Of a stretch of 61,316 nucleotides of DNA, positions 23,758 through 32,046 are shown in pieces. The translations under genes and the position numbers were made by a program. Each line of letters opens with the position of its first letter. Positions within the stretch are counted from its first letter, which is position 1. Origin of the DNA: a virus. The notes beneath the pieces were generated by a model, which did no database searches, was not told where the DNA came from, and worked only from the letters and a program-made list of their open reading frames with translations. The stretch is from positions 1 through 61,316 of the IMG/VR virus record IMGVR_UViG_3300050119_000050. One strand, given 5' to 3'.

Positions 23758-24416
23758 ACGAATGCCCTCCAGCCGAAGAACACGGCAGCACCGAGCAGCG
23801 CTCCCGGGATCACGTCGACCACGTAGTGCTGTTTGGTCTTGAGCGCCGACGTCGCGATGAGCAGCGGAAAGAGCAGGCCGACGTAACCGGCGACCGGCCA
23901 GTTCGAGCCGATGGTCAGGTCCACCATCATCGCCACGGAGACGTGCATGCTCGGAAGACTGTTGCGCAGCTTGTCATAGCTCCAGACCATGTTGAGCATG
24001 CGCATGGATCGGGGCCAGTGCGCTTCAGCGCTCGCGCGGCTGATAGTGCCCTTGTCGATATAGCTGTCCCGGACGATGCTGACCGGCATGTAATTCCGCC
24101 ACGACGCGGGGATCGCGACCGGCCAGAGCGTGAACATGGTGACCTGTATCGCGAGCAACGTCAGGAAGCATCCGACGCTGTAGGCGTAGGCCTGCCACGA
24201 TGGCACCGACAACGCGGCGAGCAAGATCATCGGGTAGTACAACCCGGAATAAATCCAGACCCAGCGCGGGTCAAAAGTGATTTTCGCGTCCCACTCCGTT
24301 TCGAAGTAGCGCGCCTCGAAGAACGTCTGGCGCTGCGCCCAGAAATAGAACTGGTAGCCGCCGACGATCAAGACCACGGTGATGAATAGTTCGAGCAGTC
24401 GGTCAAACAAATCCAT
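23754..24416 (-). CDS. PAP2-family integral membrane phosphatase
   Basis: 220 residues with about six transmembrane segments (FITVVLIVGGYQFYF, YPMILLAALSV, VGCFLTLLAIQVTMF, VAGYVGLLFPLLIAT, IPGALLGAAVFFGW). PAP2 motif 2 is KLRNSLPSMHVS and motif 3 is SALKTKQHYVVDVIPG, the SxxxxxHxxxD pattern with the catalytic His. Motif 1 (Kx6RP) is not obvious. The layout is like inositolphosphotransferase/Aur1-type PAP2 proteins. It would act on lipid phosphates, possibly altering the host envelope. Unusual in a phage early region. Start ATG 24416 (or GTG 24419) overlaps the previous stop. Confidence 0.8.
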   Translation of the reverse strand: MDLFDRLLELFITVVLIVGGYQFYFWAQRQTFFEARYFETEWDAKITFDPRWVWIYSGLYYPMILLAALSVPSWQAYAYSVGCFLTLLAIQVTMFTLWPVAIPASWRNYMPVSIVRDSYIDKGTISRASAEAHWPRSMRMLNMVWSYDKLRNSLPSMHVSVAMMVDLTIGSNWPVAGYVGLLFPLLIATSALKTKQHYVVDVIPGALLGAAVFFGWRAFV

Positions 24417-24706
24417 CACTGAAGCCCCGGGTCAAAGTTGATCATGTACTTGATCGCCATCGCTGCGATCTGACAGGCCTCTTTGCCCGCGTCGTCAGTG
24501 CGGCCGGTGTCGGCCTTTATGTGGTCCCAGAGTTCATCCTCCTCCTCCCGGATCACAGACATCGCTTCATGCGGAGACGCGAAGTTGAGGCCGTGCTTGA
24601 CCTCGGCTCGCATCAGTTCGGACTTAACAAGCTTCAGCGCTTGGTCAATCTGCCGCTCACGGCCCAAACCGAGAAACACGGATTGGCGGCTAATCGGGTT
24701 TGGCAT
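24416..24706 (-). CDS. MazG-like nucleotide pyrophosphohydrolase-type protein
   Basis: 96 residues from ATG 24706 (GGAGAACTCG leader). Contains the MazG-superfamily helix pattern MSVIREEEDELWDHIKAD and KEACQIAAMAIKYM, where the EExxE cluster binds magnesium. Probably a dNTP-cleaning enzyme; another member of the nucleotide-pool set. Confidence 0.65.
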   Translation of the reverse strand: MPNPISRQSVFLGLGRERQIDQALKLVKSELMRAEVKHGLNFASPHEAMSVIREEEDELWDHIKADTGRTDDAGKEACQIAAMAIKYMINFDPGLQ

Positions 24707-24854
24707 CGAGTTCTCCGTTAGAGATGGCTTCATCGTGAAGCCGCTTGAGGATTTCTTGGAACGATGGCCCGGTCGGGTTGAGCGCCCACGTCTTACCGGC
24801 CTCGATCATGAGCCGACCGATCACTCGGCGGCGCTCGCATGCTCGACAAGCCAT
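24690..24854 (-). CDS. Very small protein with CxxC
   Basis: 54 residues from ATG 24854: CRACERRR near the start, then a helix FQEILKRLHDEA. Overlaps the MazG-like gene by 17 bases. Longer frame to 24935 lies inside the upstream gene. Confidence 0.5.
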   Translation of the reverse strand: MACRACERRRVIGRLMIEAGKTWALNPTGPSFQEILKRLHDEAISNGELDAKPD

Positions 24855-24856
24855 TG

Positions 24857-25108
24857 TCAGAAGTGGCTGTGTGGCCAGAGCGACCAGACGAGCAGCGCGA
24901 CCGCAACCGCCCAGCCGACGAGCGCAGAGACCCATGACCGGCTGTAGGACGTGATCGGCTCATCGTATACGGTCTGGTATCGAACTTGCGGACCATGATC
25001 GCGACCGTCCGGGCACATCGGGTGATTGCACACGATGTATAGCGTCTCGTCGGTCGAGCGACACGTTGGGCAGCGATACGGGATGTCCGGCCCGTGTTCG
25101 TCACTCAT
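24857..25108 (-). CDS. Zinc-ribbon protein with C-terminal membrane anchor
   Basis: 83 residues. N-terminal zinc ribbon: YRCPTCRSTD and IVCNHPMCPDGRDH (C4/H), then one transmembrane segment WVSALVGWAVAVALLVWSLW at the C terminus. It would face the cytoplasm at the membrane. No family recognised. Confidence 0.65.
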   Translation of the reverse strand: MSDEHGPDIPYRCPTCRSTDETLYIVCNHPMCPDGRDHGPQVRYQTVYDEPITSYSRSWVSALVGWAVAVALLVWSLWPHSHF

Positions 25109-25511
25109 GGCCGTGGGCCTCCTCGTTGATCGTGAGACCGAAGATGTCCGGCCGCTCTTTCTTCATCTCCTCGGCGAGATCGCGACCGGAGAACCCGGCA
25201 GCGGTCGCGGGATTGATCGCCGCTGCCTCGTCTGCCATTGGAAGCTCGCCGTCGCGGATCGGCTTGACCACGTACATCCGCATGGGCGGCTGGGTCGTGT
25301 GACAGATACCGACCTCGATCACACCGCCGCCCATGAGGTTCGTGATCTCGTCGTGGCTCGGCTTCCATGTGCTGATGAGTTCGACGACTTGGCGTTCGCC
25401 CAGACATTCGGCGCGGACTTCGAGATCGCCGCACGGACCCTCCGTTTCGGGGTTCCAGTTTCCGGGTGCGCTGAAAAGGTGCGTCGCGCCGCGCGTGTTG
25501 GTCGGTTTCAT
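25101..25511 (-). CDS. Conserved-looking protein, unknown
   Basis: 136 residues from ATG 25511, overlapping the stop of the 45-residue gene upstream (ATGA). Core ATHLFSAPGNWNPETEGPCG, then GGGVIEVGICHTTQPPMRMY and an acidic C terminus. No family recognised. Confidence 0.6.
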   Translation of the reverse strand: MKPTNTRGATHLFSAPGNWNPETEGPCGDLEVRAECLGERQVVELISTWKPSHDEITNLMGGGVIEVGICHTTQPPMRMYVVKPIRDGELPMADEAAAINPATAAGFSGRDLAEEMKKERPDIFGLTINEEAHGHE

Positions 25512-25645
25512 GACTTCCATTCTCCAGTTGCTTTATACAAGACAAAACGGATTGGCCCGAACGCGAACAGATTTTTCTTTTCGCGTGGCCAGTATCCGAT
25601 GTGCCACGACAAAGGAAAAATCACAACTCCGAACCCGCGCTTCAT
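25508..25645 (-). CDS. 45-residue small protein
   Basis: ATG 25645 follows a perfect AGGAGGT ribosome site. Sequence is aromatic and basic (GVVIFPLSWHIGYWPREKK, LFAFGPIRFVLYK). Its stop overlaps the next start. Too short for most automatic annotation. Confidence 0.6.
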   Translation of the reverse strand: MKRGFGVVIFPLSWHIGYWPREKKNLFAFGPIRFVLYKATGEWKS

Positions 25646-25654
25646 GGGGACCTC

Positions 25655-26161
25655 CTAGAGTGGCATTTCAGGATGGGGGACGTCGACGAGCACGCTGCAC
25701 ATGAGCAGCACGTCGCGCGGCGAGATATGGTGGAAGGGAACGGCCAGCCACCACTGGAGGACACCGCCCTTACGCATCGCGGCAGCGGTGATGGCCGAGC
25801 AAATTAGTTCGCCCTGATGGTGCAAATTCCACGACGGGATGATGAAGCTGATGATCGACCGCCAGTCGTAGGCCTCTTTGTTGACCTTGCTTTCAAGGTA
25901 GCCATAGTAAGCATCGGACTGCTCTTGTGTGCACTCTATGGTGACGAAGAACTCATGCAGCAGCGTGGCCGCGTCGTAGCCCTTGGGCCGCTTCTGTAGG
26001 CCGCCGACGATGTGCTCGCCGTAGTACCATTGGCCATCGGGAGACACGCTCTCGACGTGGTTCGGGGTGAATGGCATGCAGATGCCCGCCTGCAAACGGA
26101 TGAGCCACGATATGAAGCCCTTCTCCGCAATGAAACGGATAACGATTTTTGCTTCGCTCAT
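25655..26161 (-). CDS. YiiX/YebB-like NlpC/P60 cysteine hydrolase
   Basis: 168 residues. Permuted papain-like features: TPNHVES with His near residue 35, VTIECTQEQ, then GELICSAITAAAM with the likely catalytic Cys near residue 121. Related proteins cleave peptide or acyl bonds, some in cell walls or lipids. Start overlaps the DUF2800 stop. With the PAP2 gene it may act on the envelope; this is inference. Confidence 0.7.
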   Translation of the reverse strand: MSEAKIVIRFIAEKGFISWLIRLQAGICMPFTPNHVESVSPDGQWYYGEHIVGGLQKRPKGYDAATLLHEFFVTIECTQEQSDAYYGYLESKVNKEAYDWRSIISFIIPSWNLHHQGELICSAITAAAMRKGGVLQWWLAVPFHHISPRDVLLMCSVLVDVPHPEMPL

Positions 26162-27453
26162 GAGAAGTCGTCCTCTTCCTCGTCGTCGGTCATAAACTCG
26201 TTGGTCGCGTCTTCGAGCGCGGACACGGCCTCACGTGGATCATACATCGGCGCGATGGTCAAGCGTCCGTTTGGCGTGTAGGACAACTCGCTAACTTTCT
26301 GCTTGACGAGCTTGCGTTGCGGGCGGCCGACGCCGAGCTTCTCCAGTTGCGCGGGCGACTTCAGCTTCGGCGGCACATAGAGATCAGCAGCGTCGAGACC
26401 GACCTCTTCGGTCAGCACCGTGATCGCCTGCTCTTCACTGATGATGCGCCGGTTCGCGCGACCGCGCACCAGCTTCCACTCGGGCTCGCCGAACTCGCCG
26501 ACAACGTTTCCGTTTTCAAGCTCGCGCTGGATGTCGGCCTTAACCAGATTGCACCATGCCTCGATCACCGGAACCCATTTAGCCTTGTGGGCGAGCGCGA
26601 GGGAGCTTTTCGGAACGGGTAGCTGCTCGGGCGGCTCATCGTCGCGGAAATCCGCTCCAGCCTCTTCCAGCAGCATCTGGTCGTGTTCAACGCAGCGCGT
26701 CTTGGCCGGACACCACGCGCACCACTCGCCCGTCTTGCGCGGCGCGTCCGGCGCTCCCGTAGCTTCGGCTGCTGCCTTCATCTGGATTTCGTAGACCTTC
26801 AACTCGTCGACCGTGTAAGTGGCCGAGCGAACGAAGCCTTCGATGTGCGGCGCGTTCGGCTGCGAGATCGTGACCGTGACGCTCTCGACATCGGGATGCT
26901 CATGCAGAATGAACACCGCGTATTGCTTCAGTTGGTCGTTGTCATTGTGCTCGACCAAAATGCGACCGTTCTTGTGGTCGACCAGTTCGGCCTTGCCAAA
27001 TGGTTCGACGAGCGTGATGTCGGCGGTGCCTCCCAGACGACTGTCGAGCCACGTGCCGTCGAGATAGCGCTCGGTGAAAAGCTCGGTGCCCTCGCACATC
27101 TCCATCATGAGGCGGTCGACCTCATCGATAGTCTGCTGCACGCCTTCAACCATCTTCTCGTCGACAACGAACATGAACCATCCCGGGCGCGGGACGTCGG
27201 GATTGAGCGCGGGCTGTCCGGGCGCATAATACTCGGTCTCCTCATCGCCATCCGCCTTCACAAGGAAGGTCGCGCCAGCGAACTCGCGTGCGTCGCGGAT
27301 GATGCTCTGGAGCATGATCTCGATCAGCTTGTGCGCAGCGGTGCCCATCATCGCCGCATTGTTCGTCGACGACTGCTCGTCTCCGATCAAGGCGACGGAG
27401 CCGGGACAATTCATCCAGCGGTGCGAAGAGGACGGGCCAAGTTTCGCGTGCAT
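26158..27453 (-). CDS. DUF2800 family, RecB/Cas4-like PD-(D/E)XK nuclease
   Basis: 431 residues from ATG 27453. N-terminal SSSHRWMNCPGSVAL and MMGTAAHKLIE (GTxxH), then LGGTADITLV (GxxD), ELVDHKNG (DxK) and QLKQYAVFIL: the RecB-type nuclease core of DUF2800, with a C-terminal Cys set WCAWCPAKTRC plus the early Cys forming an iron-sulfur-like cluster as in Cas4. Acts with DUF2815 and the polymerase in replication or recombination. Ends FMTDDEEEDDFS, one of the shared acidic tails. Confidence 0.85.
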   Translation of the reverse strand: MHAKLGPSSSHRWMNCPGSVALIGDEQSSTNNAAMMGTAAHKLIEIMLQSIIRDAREFAGATFLVKADGDEETEYYAPGQPALNPDVPRPGWFMFVVDEKMVEGVQQTIDEVDRLMMEMCEGTELFTERYLDGTWLDSRLGGTADITLVEPFGKAELVDHKNGRILVEHNDNDQLKQYAVFILHEHPDVESVTVTISQPNAPHIEGFVRSATYTVDELKVYEIQMKAAAEATGAPDAPRKTGEWCAWCPAKTRCVEHDQMLLEEAGADFRDDEPPEQLPVPKSSLALAHKAKWVPVIEAWCNLVKADIQRELENGNVVGEFGEPEWKLVRGRANRRIISEEQAITVLTEEVGLDAADLYVPPKLKSPAQLEKLGVGRPQRKLVKQKVSELSYTPNGRLTIAPMYDPREAVSALEDATNEFMTDDEEEDDFS

Positions 27454-27454
27454 G

Positions 27455-27559
27455 TCATGACCTTCCGTTGATCTTGACGCTGCCCACGAACACGCCAAGC
27501 GTGAGGATCGTGCCGACGATGGTGGCCGCGAACAGCGGTTTGTTGGGGATCGTAATCAT
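27455..27559 (-). CDS. 34-residue single-span membrane protein
   Basis: ATG 27559 follows GGAGTGTCCC. Sequence is one membrane span (LFAATIVGTILTLGVFVGSV) with short tails. Next to the DUF2800 gene. Unknown role. Confidence 0.55.
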   Translation of the reverse strand: MITIPNKPLFAATIVGTILTLGVFVGSVKINGRS

Positions 27560-27657
27560 GGGACACTCCAAGTTGAAAGATCGGTGGGCGCACCAGAGCG
27601 GACACGGGGATAGCTTGCGAGATGCTCGCCCGAAGGCCAGAGCCCTCATCCCTTACG

Positions 27658-28146
27658 TCAGCGTCCAGTGGTGACTAGCCAGCCCGGTGCCATCATGTCA
27701 CTTGTCCGGGTTATCCGGGAGCGCAAGCCTGCTCTCCCCTTTCCCCCAGCATTCGTCAAACCTTTTTTGTAGCGGGCGTCGTATGCCATCTCGGCATCCG
27801 GGCTGTAGGGGAAGCGGATCGCGATCCGACCTTTCCGCACGTCCCACGCCATGGCGTCGTCCTTGAACACCTGACGGCATCGCTTGTTGATCACCAACTG
27901 ATCGGTGCCTCCAACAGCTTCCCACTCGTCGTCTTCGCCGGTCAATGGCGTGAGCGGCATGTGCCGCGCGACCTTGTCGAACACGTCAAGGGTCATCGCC
28001 AGACTGCTGCCGGAGTGGTTGTACGCATAGAGCGTCTCCATCAGCGCGGTGACTTGCACCGCGATCTCTCCGTTGAAGTCGCTGTCATCGTCGAATAGAC
28101 CGGCGGCGCGAAGTTCGGCCTTGGAGTGCTGTAGCAACGTAGTCAT
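27658..28146 (-). CDS. Unknown protein
   Basis: 162 residues. Acidic N terminus (AAGLFDDDSDFNGE), a central beta segment (AMAWDVRKGRIAIRFPYSP) and a Gly/Lys/Arg-rich C terminus. No family recognised. Between 27560 and 27657 nothing else is seen. Confidence 0.65.
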   Translation of the reverse strand: MTTLLQHSKAELRAAGLFDDDSDFNGEIAVQVTALMETLYAYNHSGSSLAMTLDVFDKVARHMPLTPLTGEDDEWEAVGGTDQLVINKRCRQVFKDDAMAWDVRKGRIAIRFPYSPDAEMAYDARYKKGLTNAGGKGRAGLRSRITRTSDMMAPGWLVTTGR

Positions 28147-28148
28147 TT

Positions 28149-28403
28149 CTAACTTCCTTGTTTTAGGTATTCAGAGATCATCTCTGCCTTGGTGATTTCG
28201 ATCCGGCCGACCCAGTCCGGGAAGTCGGCCAGCGCCGTATGATCATTTTCCCAGTGCTCTTTCGCGTCGCGCCAGAGTATAACGACGCCGGACACGTTGC
28301 CCGCTTTTGCCTCGGCGAGCACCCGCTCCAAGGTTTCGACGGCGTCCGCTCGAACGCTCTCCGACAGCTTTGGCGGGGCGACGACGTGAAGGTCAATAGC
28401 CAT
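28149..28403 (-). CDS. Small protein, unknown
   Basis: 84 residues from ATG 28403; contains a helix (AVETLERVLAEAKAG) and strand (GVVILWRDAKEHW). Resembles small phage proteins that handle substrate recognition, but no family can be named. Overlaps the upstream gene by 11 bases. Confidence 0.6.
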   Translation of the reverse strand: MAIDLHVVAPPKLSESVRADAVETLERVLAEAKAGNVSGVVILWRDAKEHWENDHTALADFPDWVGRIEITKAEMISEYLKQGS

Positions 28404-28683
28404 CGACAATATCCACATAAGAGACATCAGCGCCGCGATCTTCGGTGATCTTGACGTTCACCGCCTGCCCGGCGCGAGGAGGTGCGATGCCCAGACGAAT
28501 GGTTTCGTTTCCGTCGTGCGACGTCACCATGGCCTCGATCCGAGAGCCGCAGTTGAACAGCACGACGCTCCAGCCGGGGCCGGGCGTGATGCGGACAAGG
28601 TCTTTCGAAATGTGCTTGACAGTTGCTGCGCTGATCAGCGCGTCGAGCGGGGCGGGGCATTGGTTGCGGTGGCTCTCGATCAT
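28393..28683 (-). CDS. Small beta-rich protein, unknown
   Basis: 96 residues. Beta-rich (LVRITPGPGWSVVLFNCG, EAMVTSHDGNETIRLG, VNVKITEDRG). Start ATG 28683 (GTG 28686 also possible) overlaps the upstream stop. Confidence 0.6.
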   Translation of the reverse strand: MIESHRNQCPAPLDALISAATVKHISKDLVRITPGPGWSVVLFNCGSRIEAMVTSHDGNETIRLGIAPPRAGQAVNVKITEDRGADVSYVDIVDGY

Positions 28684-28994
28684 CACAGTTTCTCCTGCGC
28701 GGCGATGCGGGCCATGTTGTCGTTATGCTTCGCGAGCTTCAGCTTCTCTTTGAGCCGGGCCTGTTTGTCAACCATGTCCTGCCATGCCGGGCCCCAGCTT
28801 TCCCACGGCTCGTCGCCGGTATGCGTCGAGATGATCACCCACGACCAGTCACGCGCGTCGAGTTGCTCGACCCGGTACTTGATGCAGGCGTCGTCACGGA
28901 CGACGCGTAGGGCTCGGGTGGGGACTGCGATGGTGACGACATGCCATCCCGGCGGGACGGCGTTCACGACAGCATCAACCTGATTTACGTCCAC
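28683..28994 (-). CDS. Unknown protein with coiled-coil end
   Basis: 103 residues; beta N-terminal half (WHVVTIAVPTRALRVVR, YRVEQLDARDWSWVII) and a charged helix at the end (MVDKQARLKEKLKLAKHND). Overlaps the metallopeptidase gene by 20 bases. Confidence 0.6.
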   Translation of the reverse strand: MDVNQVDAVVNAVPPGWHVVTIAVPTRALRVVRDDACIKYRVEQLDARDWSWVIISTHTGDEPWESWGPAWQDMVDKQARLKEKLKLAKHNDNMARIAAQEKL

Positions 28995-29406
28995 AATTTT
29001 TGACCTTGCGATTGACCCAGCGAGCGATGTGCCGTTCGATGGGGACGCCTCGTTTCCTATCAGCCTTGATGTGCTCGCGCAAGCGATACTTCACATCCCG
29101 GATTATAATGTTCGTGATCGGGATGCCTTCGGTCTTGAAAACATGGATAGCAAAGTGCTCGGCCTCAAACTCTTCGCGATGCTTCGAGAGATTGACGTTC
29201 CAGTGTCGCCGCACGATGTGTCCGACTTCATGGAGGTAGAGGAAGAGGCTGTCGTCATCCTTGAGCGTAGGAACGTAAAGGGTGCGTTTGTTCGGGTCGG
29301 CTTGCGCGCTGCTCCAATCCCATCGGTAGCGCGACTGCGCAACTCGCCAGCCGCGTGGGCGGTGACGCTTGACGATCTCATTGATCCTCCCCTGCGCCAG
29401 CGGCAT
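28975..29406 (-). CDS. ImmA/IrrE-type zinc metallopeptidase-like protein
   Basis: 143 residues from ATG 29406 (GGGAG seven bases upstream). FLYLHEVGHIVRRH carries the HExxH zinc site and EEFEAEHFAIHVF the downstream Glu helix, as in ImmA/IrrE (COG2856-like) peptidases, which cut repressors in mobile elements. A 45-residue basic tail follows. The target is unknown. Confidence 0.7.
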   Translation of the reverse strand: MPLAQGRINEIVKRHRPRGWRVAQSRYRWDWSSAQADPNKRTLYVPTLKDDDSLFLYLHEVGHIVRRHWNVNLSKHREEFEAEHFAIHVFKTEGIPITNIIIRDVKYRLREHIKADRKRGVPIERHIARWVNRKVKNCGRKSG

Positions 29407-29707
29407 TTGGTATCTCCCATTCGACAACGATCACGCCGGTCTTCGCGAAGCGCGGGTCCTTGGATTTCCAAGCCTTGATCGTGCCACCCGCGTCGACGAG
29501 CGGTGCGACCTCGGCCGCGAAACCTCGCGGGAGATGTCCCAGCTTTTGGTTGAAGTAGTGCACGGCGATTGCGTTGGCATCATACGGGTTCTTGGGCTCG
29601 CGGACAACTCGCAAAGCCTGACCGGCGCGCATGGTCAAAATCGTCTGCCCGGCCCCCGGATAAAAGCCGGAACCCACTATGGAGACTTGCCTTTTCTCGG
29701 TGGCCAT
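29378..29707 (-). CDS. HIRAN domain protein
   Basis: 109 residues from ATG 29707. HIRAN hallmarks: VSIVGSGFYPGAGQTI, LRVVREPKNPYDANAIAVHY, KLGHLPRGFAAEVAPLVDAG. HIRAN domains bind DNA 3' ends or stalled forks, fitting the replication context. Stand-alone HIRAN proteins are common in phages. Confidence 0.8.
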   Translation of the reverse strand: MATEKRQVSIVGSGFYPGAGQTILTMRAGQALRVVREPKNPYDANAIAVHYFNQKLGHLPRGFAAEVAPLVDAGGTIKAWKSKDPRFAKTGVIVVEWEIPNAAGAGEDQ

Positions 29708-30286
29708 CAGAACCACTTTCGCAGGGAGTTGGAGACAGCCGTCTCGACCTCGGCGCGCGTCGCCGGGCGCGGGATCGCGTCGACCCACTCATGGCCGTAG
29801 GGCCAGAACACGCGCGCCTGTTCGGTATCGCCCACCCGTTCGTTGAGGGTGACCGCACCATCGGCGAAGAACGTCTCATGGATTTCGTTGGCCTGCTGCG
29901 CATACGTATCACCGGCCCTCGTAGTGCTCGGTCGGGTACGGCATCAGGGTGCAGTTCTCATACGTCGAGAGGCTGCCGCCGCCTACGCCGGTCTTGATGA
30001 TACCATAGGCGTGTGTCGGGTTGTCCTGCGACGATGTCGGTCGCATCACGTATCGCTTGTTGCCGAAGTCTCCAGCGACGATCAGCGACTTGAAGTCCCA
30101 CGGATGATCATGGATCGTCGAGACGTTGGGCACAGTGAAACGAGCATCCCAAAGATTGAGCCTGAAGCGCTTGGGTTGATCCGGCGGCCCGAAATAGGTA
30201 CGGAGAAATCCGAAGCCTTGGGCGGTCCACTCACGACGTTCGTCACGTAGCGCGCTGATAATCAGGGGACGAATAAAATTCAACAT
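29707..30286 (-). CDS. Cupin-like protein, frameshifted
   Basis: ATG 30286 opens a frame (MLNFIRPLIISALRD..., FGFLRTYFGPPDQPKRFRLNLW, DHPWDFKSLIVAGDFGNKR) that stops at 29909 after YPTEHYEGR. The next frame continues without a start codon as AGDTYAQQANEIHETFFADG and VFWPYGHEWVDA to TGA 29707. Together they read as one approximately 190-residue cupin-like protein. Removing one G from the GGG near 29925 would join them, so an extra base is likely. Function unknown. Confidence 0.65.
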
Positions 30287-30347
30287 GGCTGTGCTTTCGA
30301 AGTTGGGACGGCGCACCATTGCACCGTCCCAGTCTCCTCGCGGCAGA

Positions 30348-30878
30348 TTACATCAAGTCGTCTTCGGGCGCGGGGGCAGCCGTAGCCGGAGCGCCTTCGC
30401 TGGAGAGCAGGACCTGACAAGCTTCGAAAACCTTGTCGTAGTTCTCGGGCTTCAGATCGGCGACGCGTTCGACACCGCCGCCGTCGTCGGTGAGGATTTC
30501 CTTGGCCGACGCTTTGCCGAGGCTTTCGTTCGCGGCGACCTTGCGGATCGCATCGCGGACCTGTTCGATGGTGTGTTTGCCGCCCGGTGCTTTGGTGCCA
30601 GCGGCCGGACCCTTGGCAGCGGTCGCTGCGGTGGCAGCGGCAGTGGCCTTGTCGGCAGTGACCTTGTCAGCGGCTTTCTTCGCGGCGACCTCGGCGGCCT
30701 TCTCGGCAGCGGTCTTGACCGGCGGCGCTGTGCCAGCACCCGGCTTCGGAGCGGTCGGCGCACCAGCGGCGGTTTGGGCCTTGGTCGGACCAGCGCCAGC
30801 GGTCGCGGCACCGCCCTTCAGCGCAGCGTGGATGTCGCTGAGCTTCGATGAAATTTCCTTGAGCAGTGCATCGGACAT
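30348..30878 (-). CDS. Ala/Lys/Pro-rich protein with acidic tail
   Basis: 176 residues. Short N-terminal helix (LKEISSKLSDIHAALKGG), a long low-complexity Ala/Lys/Pro linker (residues 25-95), a folded part (KHTIEQVRDAIRKVAANESLGKAS split around residue 105; ENYDKVFEACQVLL) and the end PAPEDDLM. The middle resembles histone-like Ala/Lys-rich tails. The C terminus belongs to the shared acidic-hydrophobic set. Leader GTCCCCC before ATG. Confidence 0.7.
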   Translation of the reverse strand: MSDALLKEISSKLSDIHAALKGGAATAGAGPTKAQTAAGAPTAPKPGAGTAPPVKTAAEKAAEVAAKKAADKVTADKATAAATAATAAKGPAAGTKAPGGKHTIEQVRDAIRKVAANESLGKASAKEILTDDGGGVERVADLKPENYDKVFEACQVLLSSEGAPATAAPAPEDDLM

Positions 30879-30922
30879 GGGGGACGGTCTCCGGGGGGTT
30901 AATGGTTCGTTAAGATTGCAGC

Positions 30923-30951
30923 CCTATACCCGCCTGACCTAAGAAAGTCAA
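30923..30951 (-). promoter_or_regulatory. Leftward promoter of the Ala-rich gene
   Basis: Minus strand TTGACT (30946-30951), 17 bases, TATAGG (30923-30928). A GGTTAAT site lies at 30897-30903 between the -10 box and the ATG, where a bound protein could block transcription. Confidence 0.65.
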
Positions 30952-30971
30952 GCGGGTTTAGGAAACCATTT

Positions 30972-31245
30972 TTAGGCGCGCGGCGGTGCGCCGTAAAGCT
31001 CCATCGCGGCGACGCCGAGCGCGGTCACCTTGCGAATGTCCGGGAGACACGCACTGCCTCCATCCGGGCGGTGCCACGCTTCACGGGCGGAGTTGAGATA
31101 CCGCTCCATGCAGAGAAATGAACTCGCCCGGGGTCATCTCTGGCTTCTGGCCTTCATGGCGTTTCGCGTTGCCGCGACCGGCTTCTTGGTAGTCGCGCTC
31201 GCCGTCGATCACGTCGTAGACGCGGGCTCGGGTCTCAGGTCTCAT
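30972..31245 (-). CDS. Conserved small phage protein, frameshifted
   Basis: ATG 31245 after a perfect GGAGG. The frame reads RPETRARVYDVIDGERDYQE..., KPEMTPGEFIS and then stops early; another frame continues CMERYLNSAREAW, RKVTALGVAAMELYGAPPRA to TAA 30972. This matches, by recollection, one continuous family of 80-100 residues in other phages. Removing one T from ATTTCTC near 31113 joins them. Function unknown. Confidence 0.65.
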
Positions 31246-31249
31246 ATTT

Positions 31250-31486
31250 TTAACCTCCAGTTAGTGCGAACAGCAGTCGCACGGCGCGGTTCAATCGTCG
31301 GCCTTGACGTCCATCGCGGTGAACCATTCGGCGATAACGTTTCTCTGTGATCTTCTTCTGATCGGGGTGGGCTTGGATGTAGTCTCGCTGGCGGCGCGCA
31401 GTGCGCACGCGGCTGCATTCTGGAGAGCATGTCTTGGAGTTTGCCTGCGGCACGAACTCCGTGCCGCAGACGACGCACGTCTTCAC
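31250..31486 (-). CDS. Zinc-finger small protein
   Basis: 78 residues from GTG 31486 (GTGA overlap with the upstream stop). KTCVVCGTEFVPQ and KTCSPECSRVR form a C4 zinc finger typical of phage and HNH-linked proteins; rest is basic (KKITEKRYRRM). Confidence 0.65.
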   Translation of the reverse strand: MKTCVVCGTEFVPQANSKTCSPECSRVRTARRQRDYIQAHPDQKKITEKRYRRMVHRDGRQGRRLNRAVRLLFALTGG

Positions 31487-32040
31487 TGTGGCACTGCCCA
31501 CGTCGTGGTGGCGACGGGCTGCTGCACGCCGCGCAGGGCTTCGACATACGCCTTGCCCTTCTCGGTCGCACGATACGCCCAGCCCGGATAGTCCTCGCGT
31601 TCTTCGCGTGAGGGCCGCTCGACCATTCCCTCGCGCAGTAGCTGCTTGATAAACTTGGTGTAGGCGGGCGACGTGCGCGATGCCTCGGGCGCGTAGGGAC
31701 CGATGGTCGTCGCGAAGTGCAACATCATCGCGATCTTCATCGGCGGCGGATTGTAGCGACGCGGCTCTTCAATGAACGTGATGTCGGTCCACGTTGGCAT
31801 CTGGAGCGGGCCGAACAGCGCGTCGATATCGATCAGAGAGTGGTAGTATGGCTCTTTGGCCATGGGATGTTCCTTGTGTGAGAGGATGCTTTCCATCATC
31901 TGATGGACTGCGGTGCCGAGCGACGCCTGTCGACGACCCTCCATGTATCGCTTGCGCCAGCGCGGCGCACCGGAGTAGCTGATCCAGCATTCCGGGTCAT
32001 TTGCGTAGGCGAGTTCTTTGATGGCTTGGGGGTACGGCAT
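31483..32040 (-). CDS. Unknown protein with winged-helix-like C terminus
   Basis: 185 residues from ATG 32040. N-terminal WRKRYMEGRRQASLGTAVHQ is basic helical; the C-terminal part TKFIKQLLREGMVERPS, YRATEKGKAYVEALRG looks like a MarR/winged-helix unit. The promoter at 32047-32076 would start transcription at or next to the ATG, and there is no ribosome site, so the mRNA may be leaderless. Confidence 0.6.
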   Translation of the reverse strand: MPYPQAIKELAYANDPECWISYSGAPRWRKRYMEGRRQASLGTAVHQMMESILSHKEHPMAKEPYYHSLIDIDALFGPLQMPTWTDITFIEEPRRYNPPPMKIAMMLHFATTIGPYAPEASRTSPAYTKFIKQLLREGMVERPSREEREDYPGWAYRATEKGKAYVEALRGVQQPVATTTWAVPQ

Positions 32041-32046
32041 GGCTCG

